Source: Ciona intestinalis (taxonomy: Eukaryota > Chordata > Ascidiacea > Phlebobranchia > Cionidae). From it: a stretch of DNA of 64,000 bases. Every line of letters starts with the position of its first letter. The stretch's first letter is position 1. A program made the translations under genes and the position numbers. Positions 23,776 to 34,406 of the stretch are shown here, in pieces. The notes beneath the pieces were generated by a model. It saw only the letters and a program-made list of their open reading frames with translations. It did not search any database and had not been told where the DNA came from. The DNA is taken from positions 5,749,106-5,813,105 of the forward strand of contig NC_020174.2 in the NCBI RefSeq assembly GCF_000224145.3. Direction: 5' to 3'.

Positions 23776-26700
23776 ATGCAAAGCGCAGTTGAGCAAACTA
23801 TGGCAAGAACTGAATTCCGTATTCTTATTTCCTTGTTGTTATCTCTTGGATATTTTGTCACTGGGACTAATGGTAAGTTATATACGTTTAATAGGGTGGG
23901 GTAAGATGGGACATGTTTTCTTTTTTCGCACCATTGGTAGCGTACAAAGAATATTTGCATAATTACATAAAGGATCCCCACGAATTTTAAAGAGCGTGGT
24001 TGTTCGTTAGTAAAGCGATTAGGGATTTAGGTTTTAAAGTGCCCTATCATCTTACCCCACAGTAATATATAGGACTTTTAGCACATTTTATTCAAATATC
24101 CTAATTGTGTTTTAAACAATTCGCAACGGTTCATGGGAGTCGTGAGGATACGGTTTTAATATTTTTAGAATGTTATTTGTTTACTACCAAATAGAACAAA
24201 AAAAACAGAACAAAATAGTTCCCCATCATCTTAACTGGAAGTCCTAATATATATTCCGCCATATACCGACCTAAAACAACTTGCCTCTTCTGCCAGGTTA
24301 TGAAACCGCCGTCGAATCAGTTGGCTTGTACTCTACGCCCAATTTTACTTGGACAGAGGGCGTACCCAATGTGACGATCAGATTTGAAATGAAAAATGGA
24401 TATCATTATTTTTATAGAAGACCTTATGTTTACAAGGTCGTGAACACCTCTTCCACGTATATCAACAAGGGTGTATTTTGATTTTCCTGGATATTGTTAT
24501 AACAGTAGAGTCAACCTTGCCATGTTTGCAATTAGTTGTAAATCGACCGATAGTTACGGAAGCATCGATGTTACTTTTCAAAAACCCAACGTGTCCGACA
24601 ACGGAACAATAATCGGAGTTAATTGGGATTTTACCACAGTCAAGCAAGTTATACAAATAACGTGTAAGCAAACTTGATATATAGTACTGTGGGGTAAGGT
24701 GGGATACTGTTAGCACTGAAATTCCTTGGTTCATAATTGTGTTTTGAACAATTAACAACCCCCTTTACAGTATGGTAAGAACGTGGTTATATAATTCTGT
24801 AAATATTCTTTGTTTCTTACCAAATGAGACAATAAAAAGATTATAAACATGTTCCATCTTACCCCACCCTACCAGAATTTATGTAAGACTAAACACATTT
24901 TTAAACATTGTTTTCACGAAGATTGCCCGGATGTTGTGGACAGCATACTGACGAAACCAAAGCACCAAAACGCAACTTACAATGAGGTCGCACAAGTTCA
25001 ATGTTTGAGTGGTTTGCCTCTGTTTAAAGGAGCATACGGATCACTCGCAATGAGAAAGTCCCCTGGTAGAGCAATCACTTATACGTGTGGTGCACATGCT
25101 GAATGGGAAGGTCCTGACGTGGAATGTTGGAAAGGTAGAAATATGGTAGGCTGGGGGAAGATGGGACATCTTTTCATTCTTTTTTCTCCCCCCATTTAAT
25201 ATTAAACAAAAAGTATTCACAGAAGCATGTAACTCGGTGAATTGTTTAAAACACGACCCGGTAAAAATATATGATTTAGCTGCTACAGGTATCCCATCTT
25301 ACCCCACAGTACTATATACAGTGTCATCGCAATTGCAGATTAACACGTATTGAATGTTTTTGCGTGCGTTTTGCTTAGGTCAAACTGTTGACATTCAAAA
25401 TAGCGAGAGCCGCCCCTTCATTCTTGCGCTAAATACTCCCACTCTATTTTTCTGCGACGTCACTGGTAAAGATAATTATGACGTCATAATGACCGTGGGA
25501 ACTCAAAGATTTTCACAGAAAAACGTAGGTGTTTGTATATATATATATACTAATAAGCTATGTATAAAAGTATAAAAAAATATGTTTGTGAATAGGAGGG
25601 TGGGGGAAGACGGGACACCTTATGCACATAATATCCAAATATCTTGATCGTATTTTAAACAATTAACAACGGTCTATAGGAGTCGTGAGAATACGATTTT
25701 ATAATTCTTTGAATGTTTTTTGTTTACTACCAAATGGTACGAGAAAATAGAATGAAAAGGTGTCCCATTTTCCCCCACTCTACTGTTTAAACATTTATCG
25801 CACATTTTAACGTTGCAAATTATACGGTACAGTACTGGTAAACCTGTACAATACAAAAATGTGTGTGTATATAGATGATTGTATTTGTAACAATGTGTAT
25901 CGGTACAATACCCTACGAGTATACACTACAGCCAACTGTGTGGCCTTACTGTTTGAACTTTTAAACAGAACGTTGCTGCTATTTTAACACCGAGTGTGGA
26001 CGATTTCAACAAAACAGTCGAGTGCTACAGCCAACGAAATATTTCCTCAAAGAGACAAGTACCACTATGGTTTTTATGTGCGTGAATTGTATTATATTAC
26101 GTGTTTACATGTGTTTTCATTTCGACGTGCTAAACAGGTCTCATTTTCACGATGAATGACCCTCAACAAATAATAATTATTAAATTACTTTTATAAAGAC
26201 GACCTGTACAGAACGTTAATACGTTGGTACGCAAATAAGTGTCAGAAGTGACGCTTTGAATAACAAGCATAATATCTCGGGCAGTATTCTTTAATTCTTT
26301 GCTTGGGGATGAGAGTAACCTTACAAGATAACTGCTTTACCCAATAAAACTATAAAAGTAAATCAAAACTATAATAAAAGTAAAATACAATCCTAGGTGT
26401 TTTGGCAACGAGCCAATTTTGGGATAAATTTTGGAATTCAAACTCGGCATTTTCACTTCCCATAACCAGCATCCGTGTATGCACAAAGGACCAAAAATAG
26501 AATTTTTCCCAACTTTTCATTCATTCATTTTGTCACTTCTTCCATTCTTAAACAGTTCCTCCTCAACTTTTGAATCGGCAAACTTTTGTTCACTACTTGT
26601 GTGTCGGTGACGCGTCAACTGCTATTGTGACGTTTCGTTCCAATCCACCAATCACCGAATGCGGGAAAGTTCGTGTTAATAAACAAGGTAAAAACCTTTA

Positions 26701-28592
26701 CCAAGTCTCTACTAACTTTGGTTTAATTTCCACGGTTATTTACTTTCCTATACGTTTTATTCATAGTGTGTTTAAACGACTGTTGTTTTGTTGTGGATTC
26801 CCTTTTCTTCATTGTTTAATTAATTTGGTCTTCGCTATCGTTTTAAAAGACAAATTAAAATGACGTAATATAGTAGACTCGGGAAGATGGGACACCTTCT
26901 CAATATATTTTCTCGTCCCATTTGGTAGAAAATAAAAAAATCAAAGAATTATAAAACCGTATCCTCACAACTCCGATTGACCGTTGTTAATTGTTTAAAA
27001 CTCAATCAGGACATTTTGATATTATGTGCTAAAAGTGTCCCATCTTCCCCCACACTATTATATGTTAAATATAACCGTTTTATATCAACAAGCAAAGAGC
27101 ATTAATTGAGTGTTAGGATATTTTCATTCTTAGTTTACTATGTTTACACAGTCCTACATTTACAGGAAAGAGTTTCACAAGTTTCGTTTTACAAAGCAGT
27201 GGTGTGACAAACTTCATCAAGTTTATATTTCCGAAGGTAAATAAACGTATTGCTAAACCAATATAGTGGGTTAGGGAGATATGGTTCATGTTTTCACTCT
27301 ATTTTAACCCACAAAGTAACATACGTGGTAACTCGTAAGCTGGCACGAGGTTTATGAACACCCGTGTTATAACGACTGTCGTTTTCCGGCCACGCGAGGA
27401 TAAAGTAAGTTTCATTCATTCATCGTCCCATTCACCCATTTAGTAGTAAACAAAACATCTTTACACAACTATATGTTTCTTACTTATAAAACTCGCATTG
27501 TCTGTTTTTATAGAGGGTATAAATTAAACATCCGAACGCATTTTTCAGTTGTCCAAATCGGATCTCGGATATTATGACGTCATGGTGACGTCATGTGAAC
27601 CGGTATTTTCAAATAAGACAATTCATATCGAGATTAAAGAATGCAGCACCCCGGTTGCAGTTGTGACAGTTCATAAACCCGATTCTCGTATCACCATCGG
27701 TCTGTCCACTGTCTGTGCTTGCCTCGTGTTATTGTTGCTGATTGCAGTCACTTGCATAGCTGTCAAGCGCCGTAATAACGGTTTGTATTAGGAAAGTAAA
27801 CTGCTTTTGTTGTACATTAGAAATTAATATTTCCTATTTGGGCGCTGTTTCTACCAGGTATAACGTGATATTAAAGTGGAATGTGACATCACTATGCGGT
27901 TCTTCGTAACAAAGAGGGCATTCATTCCCCTCTTGCCCCCTATCTATATTTACTTATGTGTAAAGATTTTATTAATTACAGCACCACACTCATCTGAACA
28001 GCCACGTTCACAGACGCCATGTCGACCAGCCATGTAAGCCTCTAATAATATTTCAAGCATCACATACAAAACTTGTGTTCAAATGACATACATGGTGGGG
28101 TGGGGGAAGATGGGACACCTTTTGTTTCTGTTTTCTCGTCTCATTTGTTGCATAGTAATCAAAGAACTTTCACAAAATTATAAAACCGTATCCTCACGAC
28201 TATCATAGATCGTTGTTAGTTGTTTAAAATATGATCAGGATATTTGGACATTATGTGCAAAAGGTGTCCCATCTCCCCCACCCTACTGTTGTATCAGCTA
28301 TTCACTTTACTTTCCTATAGCACATTCTAAAGTTGTTTACAATTATAATTTCAAACTTTTTTTGCCCAACAGAAATGCCGAGCAACCGTCCGTATATTTT
28401 AGACCGAACGCAAGTAACTCCTGCAACGAATATAGACAACAACAATCTGCAGATTATTGCGTCATATCTGACCGAAGAGGTTACGTAAACATGCCGTTAC
28501 CGGGTGCCCAACAATCTCAAAATGATCCCAGATTCCAAGGCGGAGCATCGCTGGATGCGGGAGCGTATGAATCCTATTTCATACCAGGATAA
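23776..28592 (+). CDS. Single-pass receptor with CCP/sushi and Ig-like regions and a tyrosine-motif tail (unrecognised)
   Basis: Exons: 23776-23872, 24297-24663, 24922-25134, 25379-25524, 25969-26077, 26556-26687, 27166-27236, 27549-27780, 27982-28033, 28373-28592. The signal peptide is best read from the second ATG (23800, MARTEFRILISLLLSLGYF). Exon 3 is one CCP domain (DCPDVV..VQCLSG..ITYTCGAH..VECW). Exons 4-8 look like two degenerate Ig folds (LFFCDV..TVECYS; HYLCVG..SDLGYYDVMV). Exon 8 ends in a TM helix (ITIGLSTVCACLVLLLLIAV) followed by KRR. The tail of about 90 residues carries YCVI, YVNM and YESYFI. Many N-glycosylation sites are present. Exon 2 needs a 1-nt shift near 24470 to stay open; the exon sum is one base over a multiple of three. 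Candidate relatives are Ciona vCRL1-like or Botryllus fester-like CCP receptors, by architecture only. All splice phases otherwise agree. Confidence 0.78.
23890..24069 (-). mobile_element. MITE A2, receptor intron 1
   Basis: GGGTGGGGTAAGATGGGACA to CATCTTACCCCACAGTAATA. Immediately abuts the next copy. Confidence 0.75.
24070..24250 (+). mobile_element. MITE A1, left end lost, receptor intron 1
   Basis: Starts within the element (CTTTTAGCACATTTTATTCA) directly at the previous copy's end; the right end is decayed. Confidence 0.7.
24680..24872 (+). mobile_element. MITE A2, receptor intron 2
   Basis: TAGTACTGTGGGGTAAGGTG to CATCTTACCCCACCCTACC. Confidence 0.75.
25146..25317 (-). mobile_element. 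MITE A, receptor intron 3
   Basis: GTAGGCTGGGGGAAGATGGG to CATCTTACCCCACAGTACTA, an A1-like left end with an A2-like right end. Starts about 12 bp after the exon 3 donor. Confidence 0.75.
25592..25785 (+). mobile_element. MITE A1, receptor intron 4
   Basis: Complete, well conserved ends and core. Confidence 0.85.
26871..27061 (-). mobile_element. MITE A1, receptor intron 6
   Basis: Complete; the right end reads GTGTCCCATCTTCCCCCACA. Confidence 0.85.
27262..27470. mobile_element. MITE interrupted by a SINE
   Basis: The left piece 27262-27305 (TAGTGGGTTAGGGAGATATG..TTTTCACTCTATTTT) continues after the SINE at 27424 (CGTCCCATTCACCCATTTAG, TAGTAAACAAA). The right end is lost. Confidence 0.65.
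27306..27423 (+). repeat. SINE tail nested in a MITE
   Basis: GTAACATACGTGGTAACTCG, then GGCACGAGG, GTTATAACGACTGTCGTTTT and GGATAAAGTAAGTTTCATTC ATTCAT. A little-diverged copy in receptor intron 7. Confidence 0.7.
28092..28290 (-). mobile_element. MITE A1, receptor intron 9
   Basis: Complete, with both G-rich ends. Confidence 0.85.
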
Positions 28593-28625
28593 TCATTTTT
28601 TATATGAAAATCCCTAAAAAAATAA

Positions 28626-28895
28626 ACACCGACAGTTAAATGTCAACGCCTCGCCACGCGAAGATGAACAAGTTCAATTTTTCTTTTTTACTGTGTTATA
28701 AAACTGGCCAGTCCGTATTCCGCCATTGTCTAATATACACGTCCGCCACTATAGCACAGCTGTGGTAAGAGCGTGGCTGTTTTGTATTCAGAAGTCCCCG
28801 GGTTCAAAACTCGATGCTGCCAGCATTGCGGCTGCTTTACCCTAAAACAGTTCGTGGTGATTGTCTAAGTTCGGTCACTAATGGGTCGCTACAAT
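28626..28895 (+). repeat. SINE pieces after the receptor gene
   Basis: A decayed tail (GCCTCGCCACGCGAAGATGA) is followed at 28752-28895 by a tRNA-like head: A-box-like TGTGGTAAGAGCGTGG, B box GGGTTCAAAACTC, then TCACTAATGGGTCG. A real tRNA is unlikely because the arms do not pair. Confidence 0.5.
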
Positions 28896-29112
28896 AGCAG
28901 ACACACAGAGAATAAGTAAAAACAAAATCACTGACAAATATATCGTACTTCGTAACTCAAAGGCGGGTATGATATATTATAACTATGCAGTTCACCATCG
29001 CGCTAGAAAATATTCGTTCTTTTTTGCGTCATAAAATAATTAATCATATTAATTTGAATGAAATTACTTCCAAAGTTCATTCATGCAGACCTTTATGTAG
29101 CGAAGTTCATAT

Positions 29113-30147
29113 CTCCTTTGACAACCCATTAGTGACCTCTTGAATGAATGTATTATTCATTGCTTCTAACATAATAACCCGATAGCTAGAATGACACTTT
29201 GAATCCGCGAGTAGCAACGATTTATTGGTTTTAAGAATAGTTATAAGCAGTGACAGCAGATAACCTTAAATATGTTTTACACTCTTCTGTTTTTATACAG
29301 ATTCGTGTGCCAAATAAGAAACCTGGCATATATACACAGCACTTTTGTGTCTACGTTGTTTTTTATGTTTATTTTAATAATATCTCATATTACGAATATT
29401 GTATCGTCTTTCAACAAGCTTAAGTGTCTCACTTTTGCAAATATTTGTCACTTCGTATAATTATAGACGAACGTCGTTATATTTCGATGAAAATTTCAAC
29501 CAAATGTTTTTATTATTGAAGCGCATGTGTCAACTCTAAACATTTACTGTGTTTGACTATAACTGTGACTTTATTCACAAGACGCGCAAATATGTATCTT
29601 AACATAAACTGACTATGAATTATTACAAGTTTTGTGCATTTGATCCCTGCTTTAATTTTGTCATTTACTTTTTGCACCGAAACTGTCTGAAAAAAATGCA
29701 CATGAAAAGGTTAAACCTCACACGTAATGCGTCTTAATTAGAGCCGTCTACGTGGGCGCCATCGGCCGTTCATTAGGCAATCGAGCCTTTATTTCGATTA
29801 TTCCTATATTTCACCTGATTTGAACTCAATCCTTCTGGAGCGGTTTTCGTTGATTAGATTACTCGACGCCTTTGTTTGGCCGTTGGTCGTGCCTAGAAAA
29901 CAGTAAGATTGAAATGAACTCTGGTTTGTTTGTTTATTAGTCTGCAGCGTCTACCTTAGCTTGAATAATTCATTTAGTATTTGTTTATTGCCACAGGTTC
30001 GTTAAGATTGTATCAGCTAAAGACAGTCGCAGTGCATAGTTGCTTTAGCTTTAGCTATATATAGCGAATGATAGATTTTGTTAGAAGCATTTAAACGTTA
30101 AGCTAATGGTAACGCATATATATATATAGTAGGGTGGGGGAAGATAG
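29113..30147. repeat. 1 kb duplicated block, copy 1
   Basis: CTCCTTTGACAACCCATTAG through to the MITE left end. Repeated at 30671-31703, almost identical apart from a few differences in its first 230 bp. Confidence 0.9.
30128..30147 (+). mobile_element. MITE A1 left end, cut by gap
   Basis: Only TAGTAGGGTGGGGGAAGATA survives before the N run; the other copy of this block at 31683 shows what follows. Confidence 0.7.
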
Positions 30148-30647
30148 NNNNNNNNNNNNNNNNNNNNNNNNNNNNNNNNNNNNNNNNNNNNNNNNNNNNN
30201 NNNNNNNNNNNNNNNNNNNNNNNNNNNNNNNNNNNNNNNNNNNNNNNNNNNNNNNNNNNNNNNNNNNNNNNNNNNNNNNNNNNNNNNNNNNNNNNNNNNN
30301 NNNNNNNNNNNNNNNNNNNNNNNNNNNNNNNNNNNNNNNNNNNNNNNNNNNNNNNNNNNNNNNNNNNNNNNNNNNNNNNNNNNNNNNNNNNNNNNNNNNN
30401 NNNNNNNNNNNNNNNNNNNNNNNNNNNNNNNNNNNNNNNNNNNNNNNNNNNNNNNNNNNNNNNNNNNNNNNNNNNNNNNNNNNNNNNNNNNNNNNNNNNN
30501 NNNNNNNNNNNNNNNNNNNNNNNNNNNNNNNNNNNNNNNNNNNNNNNNNNNNNNNNNNNNNNNNNNNNNNNNNNNNNNNNNNNNNNNNNNNNNNNNNNNN
30601 NNNNNNNNNNNNNNNNNNNNNNNNNNNNNNNNNNNNNNNNNNNNNNN
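30148..30647. other. Assembly gap (N), exactly 500 bp
   Basis: A round-number gap between two copies of the same 1 kb block; probably a scaffold join of unknown true size. Confidence 1.
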
Positions 30648-30653
30648 GCTGAT

Positions 30654-30670
30654 GACTCTAGAGGATCCCC
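30654..30670 (+). other. Cloning-vector polylinker trace
   Basis: GACTCTAGAGGATCCCC matches the SalI-XbaI-BamHI-SmaI part of the pUC/M13 polylinker and lies at the very edge of the contig after the gap. Confidence 0.88.
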
Positions 30671-31703
30671 CTCCTTTGAGAACCCATTAGTGACCTCTTG
30701 AATGAATGTATTATTCATTGCTTCTTACATAATAACCCGATAGCTAGAATGACACTTTGAATCTGCGAGTAGCAACGATTTATTGGTTTTAAGAATAGTT
30801 ATAAGCAGTGACAGCAGATAACCTTAAATATGTTTTACAGTCTTGTGTTTTTATTCAGATTCGTGTGCCAAATAGAAACCTGGCATATATACACAGCACT
30901 TTTGTGTCTACGTTGTTTTTTATGTTTATTTTAATAATATCTCATATTACGAATATTGTATCGTCTTTCAACAAGCTTAAGTGTCTCACTTTTGCAAATA
31001 TTTGTCACTTCGTATAATTATAGACGAACGTCGTTATATTTCGATGAAAATTTCAACCAAATGTTTTTATTATTGAAGCGCATGTGTCAACTCTAAACAT
31101 TTACTGTGTTTGACTATAACTGTGACTTTATTCACAAGACGCGCAAATATGTATCTTAACATAAACTGACTATGAATTATTACAAGTTTTGTGCATTTGA
31201 TCCCTGCTTTAATTTTGTCATTTACTTTTTGCACCGAAACTGTCTGAAAAAAATGCACATGAAAAGGTTAAACCTCACACGTAATGCGTCTTAATTAGAG
31301 CCGTCTACGTGGGCGCCATCGGCCGTTCATTAGGCAATCGAGCCTTTATTTCGATTATTCCTATATTTCACCTGATTTGAACTCAATCCTTCTGGAGCGG
31401 TTTTCGTTGATTAGATTACTCGACGCCTTTGTTTGGCCGTTGGTCGTGCCTAGAAAACAGTAAGATTGAAATGAACTCTGGTTTGTTTGTTTATTAGTCT
31501 GCAGCGTCTACCTTAGCTTGAATAATTCATTTAGTATTTGTTTATTGCCACAGGTTCGTTAAGATTGTATCAGCTAAAGACAGTCGCAGTGCATAGTTGC
31601 TTTAGCTTTAGCTATATATAGCGAATGATAGATTTTGTTAGAAGCATTTAAACGTTAAGCTAATGGTAACGCATATATATATATAGTAGGGTGGGGGAAG
31701 ATA
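30671..31703. repeat. 1 kb duplicated block, copy 2
   Basis: Starts directly after vector sequence. Differences from copy 1 cluster at this read-end side. Probably the same genomic locus assembled twice. Confidence 0.9.
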
Positions 31704-31815
31704 GGTCACCTTTAGCACATAATATCTAAATGTCCTGATCGTGTTTTAAACAATTACCAACGGTCTATGGGAGTCGTGGTACTAAAGGTGTCCCATCTTC
31801 CCCCATCCTACCATA
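31683..31815 (+). mobile_element. MITE A1 with internal deletion
   Basis: Both ends are present, but the core from GGAGTCGTG to GGTGTCCC lacks about 65 bp. Confidence 0.8.
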
Positions 31816-32550
31816 CAGTAGATTTGGACTGCCGGTAAAAAGTGCGTATAGGGCTGTTGGTTCGTCATTTCAATCCACTATAACCGCTACCAGGCCGTGA
31901 ATCCATATAATTTGACAGACGTTCCAGCAACAGTCGGGTGCGTGCTTTGATTCAAGCGTAAAACAATTAAGCGCGACCTGCGTGACTTGGCCCTGGGTTT
32001 TCTGGCACATCAAGAACACGATTAGTCGTAAAACGTGGGGGAAAACAAGGTCTCGGCTCATTTAAAGATAAATCACTTGCCGTTTATCCATAATGCATTG
32101 GCCAAAGCAGCAAGATAGGGCCACCTTAATCCGATAAAAGTAATGAGTGAAAAATCGTAGCATATATTTGATATGGATTGCGGTCGAAGGTGCATAAAGA
32201 AATATCCGATTCACCTGCCGATTTGGCTCAGTGGCATATACGTCCGGATGCAGCCATGCACATATTGTCGCAGTGAATTAACCGCCTTGTGCCCCGACTG
32301 CTCTCTGGAGACTTTATAAATGAGGATAATATTCCGACTGCAGGTCTGTGGTTTCTTTTTTTCATCCCATATAGCAGACGATGGGTCTACAGGTACTCCA
32401 TTAGTGTCGGCAATCGCATAGTTTAAGACTGGGATGGTTCAATAGCTGTATTGACATTTCAAAAACTGTTAGCGCGCCCGTCCGGTCAGCTACAGAGTGA
32501 AGTTTAAGAATCAGAGAAGAGTGTTTGGATCTTGTAGATTTTTTATATAG

Positions 32551-32670
32551 TATAGGGTGGGGAAAGATAGGACACTTTTTCATTTTTTATCGTTCCGTTG
32601 GTAGTAAACAAAGAACATTCAAAGAGTTATAATAATAATATGTACTAAAGGTGTTCCCACATAGTACTAT
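32551..32670 (-). mobile_element. MITE A1 with internal deletion
   Basis: Left end AGGGTGGGGAAAGATAGGAC; the middle core is missing; decayed right end. Confidence 0.7.
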
Positions 32671-33447
32671 CGTAATTCATATTCAGGTGTAAAATCTTAT
32701 AATTTGAGCACCGGTTAATGCTTTAGTAACGGTTTAGGAAATCATTTGACGTTTTTTCTGTAAGTTTGACAGTGTTTTTAGTTATAGACCATTGATTTTA
32801 AATGTTAGTGGTCGGGACTAATGTTGCCCCTATAGAAGTCGCGTATCAAATTGTTATACTTATTTTTAGTGTGTTTTAGCATGATTAGGCGTGATAAAAC
32901 AAGATTGAATTAACTTGAATTTAGTCCAGACTTACATACTAATTTTGGTTGCCGTTTTCGGATCAAGCAGCCTGCAAAGTGGGATCACTGAGACCTCATG
33001 TTAAATTCACCTAGTAAGTATTAGATTTTATGTTTAAACAACTAGGAAAGTGGTCGTTACGCTCGATAGACTAAGACGATTGATTTTCTTGCTAATCAAA
33101 AATCAAAACTTTGATTAGCCTGTTCTTGTATAGTGCATGTCAAAGTAACGTTGAGAGGTATAGACTTTGTTACACTTTCGGCGACAACGCGTTGAATATT
33201 TATGTGTGTGGTGTTTCTAATGGGTTCGCATTCACCAATGTCCATTATGCTTATTTTAGTGCGATTTTAAAATTGATTCACTGTCATGTGAGGGCACCCA
33301 AGTAATTTTTGGGCGCGATTCGAGCGGTGTTGTACCACCGACCACCGATGCCATTAACCTTTTATTCCATTACCCACTGCGCGTCGTGCGGTTGAAGCTT
33401 CGTTAGGCAGCATATAATATATCCCTGGTTGTATTTATTGTATATAC

Positions 33448-33643
33448 AGTAGTGTGGGGGAAGATGGGACACCTTTAACACATAATATCCAAATATCCCA
33501 ATCGTGTTTTAAACAATTGACAACGGTCTATGAAAGTCGTGAGGATATAGTTTGATAATTTTTTGAATGTTCTTCGTTTACTACCAAATTGGACGAGAAA
33601 ATAGAATCAAAATATGTCCCATCTTCCCCCACCCTACTATATA
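33448..33643 (+). mobile_element. MITE A1
   Basis: Complete, ends and core intact. Confidence 0.85.
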
Positions 33644-33709
33644 TAACAGATCCCTGATGCATATAATAGATCCCGCTTATATTGTTAAATATTCACGATC
33701 GCGCTTTTT

Positions 33710-33889
33710 AACGGTAAGATGATTCATGTTTTTATTCCCTTTTATGTCGTCATTGGTAGAAAACGAAGAATATTTAGAAGAAAAAAAAATAACTGCAGTT
33801 TTAAAACTGTGAAAAAGCATTGTTGATTGTTAAAAATACGACTGAAAATATGGGGGATTATGTGATAACGTTATCCATTTTACCCAACC
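33710..33889 (-). mobile_element. MITE A2, decayed
   Basis: GGTAAGATGATTCATGTTTT..ATTTTACCCAACC; joins the next copy without a gap. Confidence 0.5.
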
Positions 33890-34034
33890 GGACATTTTGT
33901 TTTAAACAATCAACAACGGTCTGTGGGAGTCGTGAGGATACGGTTTATAAATTTTTCAATGTTTTTTGTTTAATTCCAAATGGGATGAGAAAACAGAATG
34001 AAAAGGTGTTCCATCTTTTCCCACCCTATAATAT
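33890..34034 (+). mobile_element. MITE A1, left end lost
   Basis: From TTTTAAACAATCAACAACGG to CCCACCCTATAATATA. Its end lies 33 bp before the candidate signal-peptide ATG at 34068. Confidence 0.7.
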
Positions 34035-34067
34035 ATGTTTATTAAATTCTGCATTTTTTCCTGGGCG

Positions 34068-34141
34068 ATGTTGTCTTTTTTTCTGGAGGTTTTGATCACC
34101 GTAGGCAATGCCCTGTCAGTAGCACTGGCATTGAATGAAAG
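34068..34141 (+). CDS. Possible signal-peptide exon of the orphan 7TM gene
   Basis: ATG at 34068 opens MLSFFLEVLITVGNALSVAL, a good signal-peptide profile, followed by a GT donor at 34142. It lies 265 bp before the next exon's acceptor. The phase does not fit: this donor leaves two bases, while the exon at 34407 needs one. A weaker donor 2 nt downstream would fit. Treat as a candidate only. Confidence 0.25.
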
Positions 34142-34406
34142 GTGTTGTTACTAAATTTACTCCCAATTGCCTAAACTAATTTAATTCTCCTGGTTTTTCA
34201 ATAAATTTGTTTGCTGTATGGTTTTACTTTATTTTATTATAATTTTAATTAAGTTAATGCCTGTCACTTACAAGACAAAAAATGAACTGACTTCGTCCAT
34301 CGATCCGCTAAAGTTTTGATAACGATCAATCTTACTGAGTCCGTGCGCAATAAAACTGCCCTCACATTTAAGCAACTCGTATTGACTTTTTTCGTTTCTG
34401 TTCCAG

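Larger units (their letters stand above)
28593..34067. other. Gene-poor region with duplicated block, gap, vector trace and MITEs
   Basis: No gene is supportable. AATAAA at 28621-28626, just after the receptor stop, is a plausible polyadenylation signal. The rest is SINE fragments, two copies of one 1 kb block either side of a gap, and several MITEs. Short hydrophobic ORFs within the duplicated block occur in both copies and look non-coding. Confidence 0.6.

Noticed and set aside
23776-28592. Assigning the name vCRL1 or fester to the receptor
   Set aside because: Only architecture is similar; I cannot align sequences, so no symbol is given.
28752-28830. Possible tRNA gene
   Set aside because: A- and B-box-like motifs are present, but no acceptor stem or anticodon arm pairs, and SINE-like sequence follows; called a SINE head.
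30098-30718. Long open frames across 30098-30718
   Set aside because: Artefact of the 500 bp gap and flanking vector.
29272-31258. Hydrophobic 62-69 aa ORFs present twice (29272, 29513, 30808, 31070)
   Set aside because: They recur only because the block is duplicated in the assembly; no start context, domain or splice support.
32225-32300. TGGCTCAGTGG resembles a tRNA A box
   Set aside because: No B box at the right distance and no stem pairing.
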